Positions 16,632 through 25,224 of a DNA stretch of 64,000 bases are shown here, piece by piece. The DNA lies in NCBI GenBank assembly GCA_041652555.1, contig JBAZHE010000002.1, positions 1 through 64,000 of the forward strand, given 5' to 3'. Both the position numbers and the translations under genes were made by a program. The notes under the pieces were generated by a model, which had not been told where the DNA came from, did no database searches, and was given only the letters and a program-made list of their open reading frames with translations. Position 1 is the first letter of the stretch; every line of letters starts with the position of its first letter. Origin of the DNA: JBAZHE01 sp041652555 (GTDB taxonomy: Bacteria; Patescibacteriota; Patescibacteriia; Patescibacteriales; WJLG01).

Positions 16632-17538
16632 AAAAGATTTTTACAAGGAAGATTTTAGTTTAAGCGAAAAAATTTTTTGGCGCTTAAAAAAAATATCGGC
16701 GCTGTTTGGCCGTATAGATTTTGATGTTTTATTATTCTCTTTGCAATCAGCCAAAAGACGCGGTGGCTGGCCATTAATGAAATTTCTCCGCCGGAAGAAA
16801 ATTACCAATATTGATGGTGGAGAAAATATTTTAAATTATGGGGCGTATAAATTTAAAGTTCCCGCCGATAGTCTGATCGTCGCTGATCTAGTGGCAATTT
16901 TTTCTTATCGCGATAAATATTTTAAAAAAAATTTTTTACCAAGCTGTTCTTTTGACGGGCCTTATGAAATGAATGGTTTTGAGATGAAAAAAGGAGATTT
17001 TGTGATTGATGCCGGAGCTAATGTGGGGATTTTTTCCTTATTGGCCGGTGATATTGTCGGATCTTCCGGCTTGGTCTTTGCTTTTGAACCCGTGCCATTA
17101 GCCGCTGATTTTTTGGAAAAAAACATTTTGCTTAATAAAAGAAAAAACATAAAAGTTTTGAAGTTTGGATTGGGAAGCAAAGCCGGCAAAGCTGATTTTA
17201 ATCTGTTCTCCAGTCTAGAGGAGAGTTTAGTTTTTTTCACTGGTGGCCGGGAAAAAATTGAATTAGATATTATAAGTTTGGATGATTTTGTAAAAAATAA
17301 TAAAATAGAGAAAATTGATTTTATAAAAGCTGATATTGAAGGAATGGAAAGAGATTTGCTTTTAGGGGCGAAAGAAGTGATTAAAAAATTTAATCCAAAA
17401 TTATCAATTTGCACCTATCATCGTCCTGACGACCCCGAAGTTTTGTCGGCGATAATAAAAGAATTTTGTTCTGATTATGAAATTATTTTTAGTGAGAAAA
17501 AACTATTCGCTCAAGTTCAATTTAAAAATAATCGTTGA
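16624..17538 (+). CDS. FkbM family methyltransferase
   Basis: 304 residues. The SAM-binding motif I VIDAGANVGIFSLLA is near residue 125, followed by AFEPVP (motif II) and the FkbM-type IDFIKADIEGME near residue 235. Members O-methylate sugars or small molecules. With the GT9 and the Wzy_C-like protein next to it, methylation of a pilin or surface glycan is a reasonable inference. It overlaps the upstream gene by 8 bp and ends in TGA. Confidence 0.88.
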   Translation: MDKKDFYKEDFSLSEKIFWRLKKISALFGRIDFDVLLFSLQSAKRRGGWPLMKFLRRKKITNIDGGENILNYGAYKFKVPADSLIVADLVAIFSYRDKYFKKNFLPSCSFDGPYEMNGFEMKKGDFVIDAGANVGIFSLLAGDIVGSSGLVFAFEPVPLAADFLEKNILLNKRKNIKVLKFGLGSKAGKADFNLFSSLEESLVFFTGGREKIELDIISLDDFVKNNKIEKIDFIKADIEGMERDLLLGAKEVIKKFNPKLSICTYHRPDDPEVLSAIIKEFCSDYEIIFSEKKLFAQVQFKNNR

Positions 17539-17541
17539 TTT

Positions 17542-18336
17542 ATGTTTTATTTTTTTATATTTTTCTCTTTGGCTATTGGCGCTATTATTGGCAGTTTTAC
17601 TAATTGTTTTATTTGGCGCCTACACGAAGATGAAAGTTTGTTGGGGCGGTCATATTGCCCGCTTTGCCGTAAAAAAATTCACTGGTATGACAATATCCCG
17701 GTGATAAGCTTTTTTCTTTTACGCGGGCGTTGTCGCTCTTGTGGGGAAAAAATTTCTTGGCAATATCCATTAGTAGAAGTCGCTATGTCTTTGCTTTTTG
17801 CCACCGCGGCTTTTTTTGCAATTTCCGGAAAAATTTACAGCGGTTATCTTTTTTTTGATGCGACAACCGCCTTACGCTTGACGCGGGATTGGTTCTTTAT
17901 TTTTATTTTATTAGTTGTTTTTGTTTACGATTTGCGCTGGTATTTAATTCCAGATAAGGTTGTTTTGCCGGCGATTGTTTTTATTTTTATTGTTAATTTG
18001 TTTCTAGGTTTTTCTTGGTGGTTGCTTCTACTTTGCGGTTTGGTTGGCGCTGGTTTTTTTGCCATACAGTTTATTGTTTCACGTGGTCGCTGGATGGGCG
18101 GCGGAGATATTCGCCTAGGCTTGTTTTTTGGTGTTTTTTTTGGTCGTTTTAATACGTTATTCCTAGCTATTTTATTGGCTTATTTTATCGGTTCGGTCAT
18201 TAGCTTGCTTTTAATAGCTATTGGACGTAAAAAATGGGGTTCTCAGGTTCCTTTAGGGGTTTTTTTGGCTCCTGGGGCGATTTTAGCTCTGTTTTTTGGG
18301 GAAAAAATTATTTCTTGGTATTTTGGCTTAATTTGA
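17542..18336 (+). CDS. pilD: Prepilin peptidase (A24 family, PilD)
   Basis: 264 residues, a polytopic aspartyl protease that cleaves the pilin leader after Gly and may N-methylate the new terminus. The zinc-binding cytoplasmic loop has C39/C42 and C64/C67. The two catalytic aspartates are D130 (VYDLRWYLIPD) and D189 (GGGDIRLG). It begins three bases after the FkbM stop and completes the pilus locus; the pilins above are its expected substrates. Confidence 0.95.
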   Translation: MFYFFIFFSLAIGAIIGSFTNCFIWRLHEDESLLGRSYCPLCRKKIHWYDNIPVISFFLLRGRCRSCGEKISWQYPLVEVAMSLLFATAAFFAISGKIYSGYLFFDATTALRLTRDWFFIFILLVVFVYDLRWYLIPDKVVLPAIVFIFIVNLFLGFSWWLLLLCGLVGAGFFAIQFIVSRGRWMGGGDIRLGLFFGVFFGRFNTLFLAILLAYFIGSVISLLLIAIGRKKWGSQVPLGVFLAPGAILALFFGEKIISWYFGLI

Positions 18337-18344
18337 GAAAAAAA

Positions 18345-18353
18345 TTATCCACA
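18345..18353 (+). promoter_or_regulatory. DnaA-box 9-mer upstream of ftsA
   Basis: Perfect TTATCCACA, ending 7 nt before the -35 hexamer of the ftsA promoter. Position and perfect match make DnaA control of ftsAZ possible, though one isolated box can occur by chance. Confidence 0.4.
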
Positions 18354-18360
18354 AAATATA

Positions 18361-18389
18361 TTGGCAATAATAGTAAAGAGGTGTATAAT
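18361..18389 (+). promoter_or_regulatory. Promoter of ftsA-ftsZ
   Basis: TTGGCA at 18361-18366, 17-nt spacer, TATAAT at 18384-18389. The leader is about 60 nt before ftsA at 18457. Confidence 0.75.
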
Positions 18390-18456
18390 TTTAATATAAG
18401 AAAAATGCGCAGTTTAGTTTTTTAAGTAAATAAAAAATTTGAATAGATATTAATAT

Positions 18457-19713
18457 ATGAAAGGAGATACAATTGCCGGTTTAGATATCGGTACAACTGA
18501 AGCTAGGTTGGTTGTTGGGCAGAGATTGGAGGGGACTGGCGGGCGTTTGCAGATAATCGGCGCCACTTCTGTGTCATCCGAAGGCTTGAATAGGGGGGTG
18601 ATCAAGAGTATTGATGACGCGACTTCTTGTATTTCCGCTTTGTTGGAAAAAGCCGAACGCTTAATCGGTGCGCCAATCGGCGAGGTTTGTGTAAGTATTT
18701 CTGATCCTTATGTTCGTTGTGAAAAAAGCAAAGGCGTGGTAGCTATCGGCAGGGCTAATGGAGAGATTACTCAGGAAGATGTGGAAAGAACAATTGAAGC
18801 GGCCCGCGCCTTGAATATTCCCCCGAACTATGAAATTTTGCATGTTGTTCCGATAAAATTTACTGTGGACAATCAAGAAGATATCCGTGATCCAGTCGGT
18901 ATGAGTGGTGTTCGTTTGGAAGCGGAAGTTTTGGTTATTCAGGGCATGTCTAGTCAAGTAAAAAATTTAACCAAAGCGATCTATCGCACCGGTTTAAATA
19001 TTAGTGATTTGGTTTTGTCGCCTTTGGCTACGGGGGAAGCGGTTTTGAGCCAGAAACAAAAAGACTTGGGTGTGGCTGTAGTTTCTTTTGGCGCCGCTAC
19101 AACCACTTTATCGGTTTATGAAGAGGGGAAACTCATTCACGCGGCGGTTATTCCTATTGGCTCTGAGCATATTACTTCTGACATTGCTATTGGTTTGCGT
19201 TGCCCGATAAATTTAGCGGAAAGAATAAAAATAGATTATGGTTGTGCGTTATCCAAGAATTTTAACACTAAAGACCAGATTGATATAAGAGAATTAGCTA
19301 AAGAAGAGGAGTCAGATGAAAGTATCGGTTCAATTTCCAAAAAATACTTAGCGGAAATAATAGAAGCACGCGTAGAAGAAATTTTTGAAAAAGTTGATGA
19401 GGAATTGAAAAAAATCGATCGTTCTGGAATGCTTCCGGCTGGTATTGTTTTAACTGGTGGCGGTGCGAAATTGTCAGGTTTAGTGGAGGCGGCTAAAGAA
19501 AAATTATGTTTGCCGGCCGGAATCGGCGTTTGTAAAAACGCTGACATTGTTTTTGATAAAGTTAATGATTTGAAATATTTAACCGCCTTGGGATTGGCGA
19601 TTTGGGCTAATTCCGCTATTAGTAAAACTAAGGGCAATTCATTGAGCATTTCCGGTAATATCTCCGGTTTGTTCAAAAAAATCAAGGGTATTTTTTCCGC
19701 TTTTTCTGCGTAA
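18457..19713 (+). CDS. ftsA: Cell division protein FtsA
   Basis: 418 residues, actin-like ATPase that tethers FtsZ to the membrane. The phosphate-1 motif AGLDIGTTEARLVVG is at residues 7-21, the SHS2/1C domain lies in about 85-165, and the adenosine loop is GIVLTGGGAKLSG near 330. The extreme C-terminus (ISGLFKKIKGIFSAFSA) is an amphipathic membrane-targeting helix. It is followed by ftsZ 62 nt downstream, the usual order. Confidence 0.96.
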   Translation: MKGDTIAGLDIGTTEARLVVGQRLEGTGGRLQIIGATSVSSEGLNRGVIKSIDDATSCISALLEKAERLIGAPIGEVCVSISDPYVRCEKSKGVVAIGRANGEITQEDVERTIEAARALNIPPNYEILHVVPIKFTVDNQEDIRDPVGMSGVRLEAEVLVIQGMSSQVKNLTKAIYRTGLNISDLVLSPLATGEAVLSQKQKDLGVAVVSFGAATTTLSVYEEGKLIHAAVIPIGSEHITSDIAIGLRCPINLAERIKIDYGCALSKNFNTKDQIDIRELAKEEESDESIGSISKKYLAEIIEARVEEIFEKVDEELKKIDRSGMLPAGIVLTGGGAKLSGLVEAAKEKLCLPAGIGVCKNADIVFDKVNDLKYLTALGLAIWANSAISKTKGNSLSISGNISGLFKKIKGIFSAFSA

Positions 19714-19775
19714 ACAGCCCTTGATATTTTTTTCTTAATAAGATAGACTGAAAAAATAAAAGGAGAATAAATTTT

Positions 19776-20972
19776 ATGGCTGAAGTAAAACCAATAATTG
19801 AGACTTTCGCGAAAATTAAAGTCGTCGGCATCGGCGGTGGCGGCAATAGCGCCATCCAGAGAATGGTGGAAAGGGGGATTAGGGGTGTTGATTTTGTCGC
19901 TATTAATACAGACGTCCAGGCTTTGCATTATAATAAAGCCGGAGAAAAATTGCACATCGGTCGCTCTGTTACCCGCGGCTTGGGTGCCGGCATGAATCCG
20001 GATTTAGGTAAGCAGGCGGCGGAAGAATCGCAAAATGAGATTCGTGACATCTTAAAGGGCTCGGATATGGTTTTTATTACTTGCGGTTTAGGCGGCGGTA
20101 CAGGAACAGGTGCGGCGCCAGTGGTGGCGGAAATCGCTCGCGATTTGGGTGCTTTAACTGTAGCAATTATTACTAAGCCGTTTTCTTTTGAAGGTGGCCA
20201 AAGAAAGGCGATTGCTGAGAGGGGTTTTGCTGAGTTGGCTGATAAAGTGGACACTATCATTACCGTTAATAATGATAAGCTTTTACAGAATATAGATAAA
20301 AAAACATCTTTACTTGACGCTTTTGCTTCGGCTGATGAGGTTTTGCGCCAAGGCGTGCAAGGGATTGCGGAAATTATTACCATTCCGGGCATAATTAATG
20401 TTGATTTTGCCGATGTCAAAGCGGTAATGTCTCAGGCTGGTTCAGCTTTGATGGGTATTGGTACAGCGACTGGAGAAAATCGGGCGGTGGATGCGGCGAA
20501 AATGGCAATAAATTCTTCTTTATTAGACATGTCTATTGACGGCGCGCGCGGCATTGTGTTTACTATTACCGGCGGGCCTGGATTGGGTATGGCTGAAGTG
20601 AATGAGGCGGCTAAAGTAATTACGGCTTCAGCTGACCAGGATGCTAAAATAATTTTTGGCGCCGTGATTGACGATAAATTAAAAGACGAGATAAAAGTAA
20701 CTGTCGTGGCAACCGGTTTTGACAGTGATAATTCTAACCCCAAAGTTCACCAGGCGCATGGTTATACGCCAAACAGCTTCATAGAGCAGACTAGTAAAGA
20801 AAATAAATCAACCATTAAGGCTTCGTCCTGGTTTGGGAAAAAAGATGAACCCGGTCCGTTAAAAAAAGCGAAAATGCCTTCTTTGAAAATGATGCAAGAA
20901 GAATCTGCCGATGAAACAGAAGACGAAGGAGAGCTTGGCATCCCGGCGTTTATTCGGAAAAAAATGCAATAA
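19776..20972 (+). CDS. ftsZ: Cell division protein FtsZ
   Basis: 398 residues, tubulin-like GTPase forming the division ring. The GTP-binding loop GGGTGTG is at residues 106-112 and the catalytic T7 loop NVDFADVKAVM is near 208-218. A variable linker leads to the conserved C-terminal peptide GIPAFIRKK, which binds FtsA. Unlike most genes here it has a plausible Shine-Dalgarno (AAAGGAG) ahead of the ATG. A bidirectional terminator follows. Confidence 0.98.
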   Translation: MAEVKPIIETFAKIKVVGIGGGGNSAIQRMVERGIRGVDFVAINTDVQALHYNKAGEKLHIGRSVTRGLGAGMNPDLGKQAAEESQNEIRDILKGSDMVFITCGLGGGTGTGAAPVVAEIARDLGALTVAIITKPFSFEGGQRKAIAERGFAELADKVDTIITVNNDKLLQNIDKKTSLLDAFASADEVLRQGVQGIAEIITIPGIINVDFADVKAVMSQAGSALMGIGTATGENRAVDAAKMAINSSLLDMSIDGARGIVFTITGGPGLGMAEVNEAAKVITASADQDAKIIFGAVIDDKLKDEIKVTVVATGFDSDNSNPKVHQAHGYTPNSFIEQTSKENKSTIKASSWFGKKDEPGPLKKAKMPSLKMMQEESADETEDEGELGIPAFIRKKMQ

Positions 20973-20986
20973 ATTTTATAAAAAAA

Positions 20987-21014
20987 ATCAGTCCCGAGCA
21001 ATCGGGACTGATTT
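20987..21014. terminator. Bidirectional terminator between ftsZ and the aldolase gene
   Basis: AAATCAGTCCCGA - GCAA - TCGGGACTGATTT, flanked by A residues on the left and T residues on the right, so it can serve both converging genes. Confidence 0.9.
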
Positions 21015-21029
21015 TTTTTATAAAATTTA

Positions 21030-22019
21030 CTAAAAAGAGAATGAGAGAAATGATTTTAGGGAAATTTTTTCTTTGGGCAAAGTTGGTTTTTTAATAGTTA
21101 ATTTCTTTTTTCCTTGGTATATTTTATAGGCTTCTTCGGCGGAATAATCATAAAGCGTGACTGCGGAGATGGCATTGGCCATGCGGACAGCTTCGTTTAA
21201 TGGCCGTTGATAAATATTCCGTCCGACCGCTACGCCACGTGTGCCGGAAATATGGATTTGATGATGCAATTGTTCCAGGAATTTTTTCTCAGGCATTTTT
21301 TTCCCGCCGATGCAAATCACGCCTGATCGTCCGGCCGCTGTTGTTACTTCGCGGAATTTTTTGGCAGTTTCTATTGTTGGCTGGCTGTAAGGGTAGCTAA
21401 TTTTTACGAAATCAGTGTCCAAGCAGACCGCCACACCAGCGCCACCGGCCAGTAAGTGAATATCTTCTTCATTTTTAACTGCTTTACCGCGAGCGTAAAT
21501 CCAAATTACCGCGAGCATTCCTTCTTGATGAGCTTTGTAGATGACGCGCGCCGCCTGCCCGAAGGACTCTGATTCAAAAGTACTGCCGATATAAACAGTA
21601 TAACCAACTCCGACAATATTTAAACCGGACGTTTTTTTAAAATTAACTATGTCTTCCATAGCTAGCCAGCGGTTAGAAAAAGGATCACGTTCTTCTTTTT
21701 TGATTAAATTAGTTTTAGAATTAATTTTTACTATTAAAGGCGTGTTTCTACAAAGATCATTGGCATAACGTGAAAGCAACCCGGCTTGTGCGGCCAAAAC
21801 GCCGATTTCCGCCCCGCAGGCAATATTAAAATAATGCTTTGGATCGGCGACCTCCGCCGGTATTCCCGGACCGACAAAATCATCGTTTAAATGCTCAACT
21901 TTTTGGTCGCAGGCAAACATCATTAGTCGGCCAGTGCCACGAGTGGCAACCTTCCAATTTTTTAAATATTCTTTCCTTTTTTCCGGCGGAACAGAAGCCG
22001 GGACAAAAACTTTTTCCAT
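21030..22019 (-). CDS. fbaB: Class I fructose-bisphosphate aldolase (DhnA/FbaB type)
   Basis: 329 residues, a TIM-barrel aldolase of the archaeal-type class I group (DeoC/LacD/DhnA superfamily). The Schiff-base lysine is K206 in DFVKISYPYSQP, and phosphate-binding segments are GVICIGGKK and HISGTRGVAVGRNIYQ. It interconverts fructose-1,6-bisphosphate with triose phosphates. It is transcribed divergently from gpmI, another glycolytic gene, so this is a small glycolysis locus. Some members of the superfamily act on other phosphosugars, so the substrate is likely rather than certain. Confidence 0.85.
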   Translation of the reverse strand: MEKVFVPASVPPEKRKEYLKNWKVATRGTGRLMMFACDQKVEHLNDDFVGPGIPAEVADPKHYFNIACGAEIGVLAAQAGLLSRYANDLCRNTPLIVKINSKTNLIKKEERDPFSNRWLAMEDIVNFKKTSGLNIVGVGYTVYIGSTFESESFGQAARVIYKAHQEGMLAVIWIYARGKAVKNEEDIHLLAGGAGVAVCLDTDFVKISYPYSQPTIETAKKFREVTTAAGRSGVICIGGKKMPEKKFLEQLHHQIHISGTRGVAVGRNIYQRPLNEAVRMANAISAVTLYDYSAEEAYKIYQGKKKLTIKKPTLPKEKISLKSFLSFSF

Positions 22020-22066
22020 AGCATTTTTTATGTTAGAATGAAGATGATTACTAATATATTATATCA

Positions 22067-22072
22067 TATAAT
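22067..22072 (+). promoter_or_regulatory. -10 element immediately before gpmI
   Basis: TATAAT with only 8 nt between it and the gpmI ATG, which predicts initiation at or next to the start codon, a leaderless mRNA. No good -35 hexamer is seen. Confidence 0.45.
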
Positions 22073-22080
22073 AAAATATT

Positions 22081-23658
22081 ATGCTAAAACCAGTAATTTT
22101 AGTTATTCTTGACGGTTGGGGGGAATGGGATGTGGAAAAAGGCAATCCTTTGAAAAAAGCGTTATTGCCGACAATCGATCGCTTAAATAAATATTATCCC
22201 AAAACTTTATTGCAGGCTTCAGGCCTGGCAGTTGGTTTGCCTTGGGGGGTGCGAGGGAATTCCGAAGTCGGACATCAAACAATCGGCACCGGCCAGATTA
22301 TTTTTCAGTATTTGCCAGCGATTTCCGCCGCTATCGGCGACGGTTCATTTTTTAACAGCCCCGCGCTTTTAGAAGCCTTTGATCGGACAATGCGCCATTC
22401 TTCTAATTTACATTTTTTTGGTTTGCTCTCTGATGGCTCCGTGCATTCTCATATTGATCATTTATTTGCTTTACTGGAAGCGGCTAAGAGAAATAAAATT
22501 AAAGAAGTTTTTATTCATGTTGTCACTGATGGTCGCGATACTCATCCGCAAAGCGCTAAGAAATATATAGTTTCTTTGCAAGCAAAAATGGCCGAGCTAG
22601 GCTTGGGAAAAATTGCCACACTTTGTGGAAGATACTATGCGATGGATAGGAATAATAATTGGGAAAGAACCGAAGAATCTTTTTCAGTTATGACTGCCGG
22701 AAGTGGTCTGAAAGAAAAAAATCCACTTTTAGCAGTTGATTTTCAGTATGAGAAAAATATTTTTGATGAATATTTAAAGCCGGTTAATTTAATTGACGAA
22801 AATGATCAGCCGATAGGATTGATTAAAGACAACGACACGATTATTTGTTTTAATTATCGCGAGGACCGTTCGCGTCAAATGGCTAGAGCCTTTATTCTTC
22901 CGGATTTTAAGGAATTTGTGGCGCCTCGGCCAAAAAATATAAAATATATTTGTTTTACTGAATATGAAGAAGGCTTGACAAAAGACGTTGTTTTTCGTCC
23001 GGATAAAATAACCGTCCGTTTGGGAGAAATTTTATCTAAAAAGGGGCTAAAACAATTGCGCGTTGCGGAAACGGAAAAATACGCCCATGTTACCTACTTT
23101 TTTAATGGTGGCCTGGAAAAGCCCTACGCTGGCGAAGATCATTTACTTATTCCTTCAAAAAAAGTTTCCACTTATGCCACGGTGCCGGAAATGAGTGCTG
23201 AAGAAATAACCGAAAAGATTTTGGAGGCGGTTGATCAAAATAAATATGATTTTATTTTAGTGAATTATGCTAATTCTGATATGGTCGGGCACACTGGTAA
23301 TTTTGTTTCAGCTGTAAAAGCAGTGGAGACTGTTGACTCCTGTTTGTCGCGTTTGATTGATAAAGTTATTTCTTTGCGCGGCAGTCTGTTGATAACCGCT
23401 GATCATGGTAATGTGGAAGAGTTGGTTAATATCCATACCGGCGATACTGATACTCAGCATTCCAAAAATCCCGTTCCTTGTTGGTATGTAACGCTGGATA
23501 ATAATATTGAATATAAAGAGGCGCTAGAGCCTTCAATCGATGGCATGCTAGTTGATTTGGCACCGACAATTTTAGATATTTTAAAAATTTCTAAACCGAA
23601 AGATATGGTTGGCCGAAGCCTTTTACCGCTTTTCGGTGAAGTTAAAAAAGAAGAATAA
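22081..23658 (+). CDS. gpmI: 2,3-bisphosphoglycerate-independent phosphoglycerate mutase
   Basis: 525 residues, close to the usual 510-520. An alkaline-phosphatase-superfamily enzyme with two Mn2+ ions that interconverts 3- and 2-phosphoglycerate. The first metal motif is VILDGWG (residues 8-14), the phosphorylated nucleophile is S61 in GNSEVGHQTIG, and later metal ligands are in HVVTDGRDTHP, NYANSDMVGHTG and TADHGNVE. It is divergent from the class I aldolase. It is probably translated from a leaderless transcript. Confidence 0.96.
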   Translation: MLKPVILVILDGWGEWDVEKGNPLKKALLPTIDRLNKYYPKTLLQASGLAVGLPWGVRGNSEVGHQTIGTGQIIFQYLPAISAAIGDGSFFNSPALLEAFDRTMRHSSNLHFFGLLSDGSVHSHIDHLFALLEAAKRNKIKEVFIHVVTDGRDTHPQSAKKYIVSLQAKMAELGLGKIATLCGRYYAMDRNNNWERTEESFSVMTAGSGLKEKNPLLAVDFQYEKNIFDEYLKPVNLIDENDQPIGLIKDNDTIICFNYREDRSRQMARAFILPDFKEFVAPRPKNIKYICFTEYEEGLTKDVVFRPDKITVRLGEILSKKGLKQLRVAETEKYAHVTYFFNGGLEKPYAGEDHLLIPSKKVSTYATVPEMSAEEITEKILEAVDQNKYDFILVNYANSDMVGHTGNFVSAVKAVETVDSCLSRLIDKVISLRGSLLITADHGNVEELVNIHTGDTDTQHSKNPVPCWYVTLDNNIEYKEALEPSIDGMLVDLAPTILDILKISKPKDMVGRSLLPLFGEVKKEE

Positions 23659-23666
23659 AAAAATAA

Positions 23667-23698
23667 AAAACGCTATTTTTAAAATAACGTTTTTTATT
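23667..23698. terminator. Terminator between gpmI and the ferredoxin gene
   Basis: AAAAAACG...TATTTT pairs with AAAATA...CGTTTTTT just after the gpmI stop. The A and T tracts on either side would allow use by both converging genes. Confidence 0.65.
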
Positions 23699-23706
23699 TG
23701 GATTTT

Positions 23707-23886
23707 TTATTCTTCTACAAAGATTGCCTCTACTGGACATTGATCAGCTGCACTTTTGGCGCATTCGGCATTTTCTTGGCTAATAACTTCGGATTTTCCC
23801 TCGGCATTTAAGCGAAAAGTGTCAGAACAAATTTCTGTGCACCGGCCGCAGCCGACGCACTTTTCTAGATCAACTCTGATGGTCAT
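23707..23886 (-). CDS. Small 4Fe-4S ferredoxin
   Basis: 59 residues beginning MTIRVDLEKCVGCGRC. Cluster ligands are C10, C13, C16 and C50 (CxxCxxC...CP), the single-cluster 4Fe-4S type; C20 and C42 could form the disulfide seen in small thermophile ferredoxins. It is acidic, with C-terminus AIFVEE. It is a low-potential electron carrier, partner unknown. The ATG at 23886 on the minus strand is followed by an uninterrupted reading frame to TAA. It is easily missed because it is so short. Confidence 0.93.
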   Translation of the reverse strand: MTIRVDLEKCVGCGRCTEICSDTFRLNAEGKSEVISQENAECAKSAADQCPVEAIFVEE

Positions 23887-23977
23887 GATGTTTTTTAATT
23901 TAAAAATTAATCTCTAATAAAATTATAGCATAAAGTTTATTAACAATGGAAGACCTTTTAAGAGAAAATTAAAAAGC

Positions 23978-24005
23978 TTGACAGATTTTTTTAATGTGTT
24001 AATAT
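23978..24005 (+). promoter_or_regulatory. Promoter of rplJ-rplL
   Basis: Perfect TTGACA at 23978-23983, 16-nt spacer, TAATAT at 24000-24005. It precedes the L10 leader. Confidence 0.8.
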
Positions 24006-24009
24006 AAGG

Positions 24010-24118
24010 TTATTCAATAAAAGCCATAGACAGTAGGCAAAAAATTAAGTCCTGCCGAGGCAAAAAAAACATTTTGTTTTTTATTTGCGTCTGTGGTTAA
24101 AAGCCAGAGATTTTTTTA
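24010..24118 (+). promoter_or_regulatory. Ribosomal protein L10 leader
   Basis: The mRNA leader holds the hallmark segments of the L10 autoregulatory element: AAGCCATAGACAGTAGGC, then GTCCTGCCGAGGC, then GTCTGTGGTTAAAAGCC pairing back to the first segment, followed by a T run. The L10(L12)4 complex binds this structure to repress its own operon. Confidence 0.85.
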
Positions 24119-24138
24119 TTAATAAATTTTAATTGTCA

Positions 24139-24157
24139 ATTGAAGATTGATAATTGA
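24139..24157 (+). repeat. Dispersed intergenic repeat, copy 1
   Basis: ATTGAAGATTGATAATTGA, 19 bases, identical to 58120-58138; 15 of its bases recur inverted at 51881-51895 (TTATCAATCTTCAAT). Confidence 0.6.
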
Positions 24158-24171
24158 AAATTAAATAGTTT

Positions 24172-24699
24172 ATGCCTAAAACAAGAGCGCAAAAAAAGAT
24201 AATTTTGGACGAATTATCCCAAAAAATAAAAGACGCCAAGTCTATTATTTTTACTAAATTTGAAAAATTACCGGTTAAAGAAAATGAAGAGTTGCGCCGT
24301 CGCATCAAGGCTGAAGGCGGGGAGTATGTCGTTACCAAAAAGACTTTGTTAGATTTGACTTTAAAGAGTAACTCCTTGGCAGTTGATATGGATAGTCTAG
24401 ATGGGAAAGTTGCCGCTGTTTTTGGTTATCAGGATGAAATTGCTCCAGCAAAAGTTATTGATACTTTTCGCAAAGGGTTGGAAGAAGAAAAGATTTTTTT
24501 CTTGGGTGGAATTTTGGATGGAAAATTTATTCCAGCCGAAATGGTGGAAAGTTTAGCCAAGCTTCCTTCCAAGCAGGAGCTTTTAGCTAGATTAGTTGGC
24601 TCTTTAAATTCTCCTGTGTCGGGTTTTGTCAATGTTTTGGCTGGAAATTTGCGCGGTTTAGTTTGTTGCCTCAAGGCTATTAGTGAGAAGAAAGCTTAA
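24172..24699 (+). CDS. rplJ: 50S ribosomal protein L10
   Basis: 175 residues, the base of the ribosomal stalk. The N-terminal rRNA-binding domain begins MPKTRAQKKIILDELSQKIKDAKSI; the C-terminal helix that binds L12 dimers is near residues 130-170. It lies behind its own leader and promoter and ahead of rplL. Confidence 0.96.
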   Translation: MPKTRAQKKIILDELSQKIKDAKSIIFTKFEKLPVKENEELRRRIKAEGGEYVVTKKTLLDLTLKSNSLAVDMDSLDGKVAAVFGYQDEIAPAKVIDTFRKGLEEEKIFFLGGILDGKFIPAEMVESLAKLPSKQELLARLVGSLNSPVSGFVNVLAGNLRGLVCCLKAISEKKA

Positions 24700-24767
24700 T
24701 AATTAATAGTTTAAATATAAATTGTTTCATGACTCATATTTAATGTTTCATGATTAATAAAAATTTT

Positions 24768-25166
24768 ATGGAAGAAGACAAAAAAATTGAAGTTCCGGCC
24801 AAATTTGAAAAATTGGTTGGAGAAATTGAAAAAATGAGTGTTCTAGATTTATCCGAATTGGTTAAAATCTTAGAAGAAAAATTCGGCGTGTCTGCCGCCG
24901 CTCCGGTTATGGCTATGGCCGCCGGTGCCGTCGCTCCGGCCGAAGAAGCCAAAGATTCTTTTGATGTGGAGTTGACTGAAGCTGGTGCTAACAAGATTAA
25001 TGTCATTAAGGCTGTTAGAATTATCAACCCGACATTAGGCTTAAAGGAAGCCAAAGATTTAGTTGACGGTGCTCCAAAAGTTGTCAAGGAAGGCGCGAAG
25101 AAAGAAGAAGCTGAATCTATTAAAAAAGCTTTAGAAACAGCTGGCGCGAAAGTTACTTTGAAATAA
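24768..25166 (+). CDS. rplL: 50S ribosomal protein L7/L12
   Basis: 132 residues from the chosen ATG. An in-frame ATG six codons upstream exists, but 24768 is preferred because L12 normally begins just before the dimerisation helix and because the ATG after a T-run (TTTTATG) is the pattern at neighbouring genes. It has an N-terminal dimerisation domain, an Ala/Pro-rich hinge (about 45-60) and a C-terminal factor-binding domain (KIGVIKAVR-like KINVIKAVRIINPTLGLKEAK). A strong terminator follows. Confidence 0.95.
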   Translation: MEEDKKIEVPAKFEKLVGEIEKMSVLDLSELVKILEEKFGVSAAAPVMAMAAGAVAPAEEAKDSFDVELTEAGANKINVIKAVRIINPTLGLKEAKDLVDGAPKVVKEGAKKEEAESIKKALETAGAKVTLK

Positions 25167-25180
25167 TAGTAGTTTATAAA

Positions 25181-25210
25181 AAAGACATTGTCCGAAAGGG
25201 CAATGTCTTT
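25181..25210. terminator. Bidirectional terminator after rplL
   Basis: AAAGACATTGTCC - GAAA - GGGCAATGTCTTT, followed by more T residues; it also ends the converging gene at 25225. Confidence 0.9.
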
Positions 25211-25224
25211 TTTTATTTTATGCT

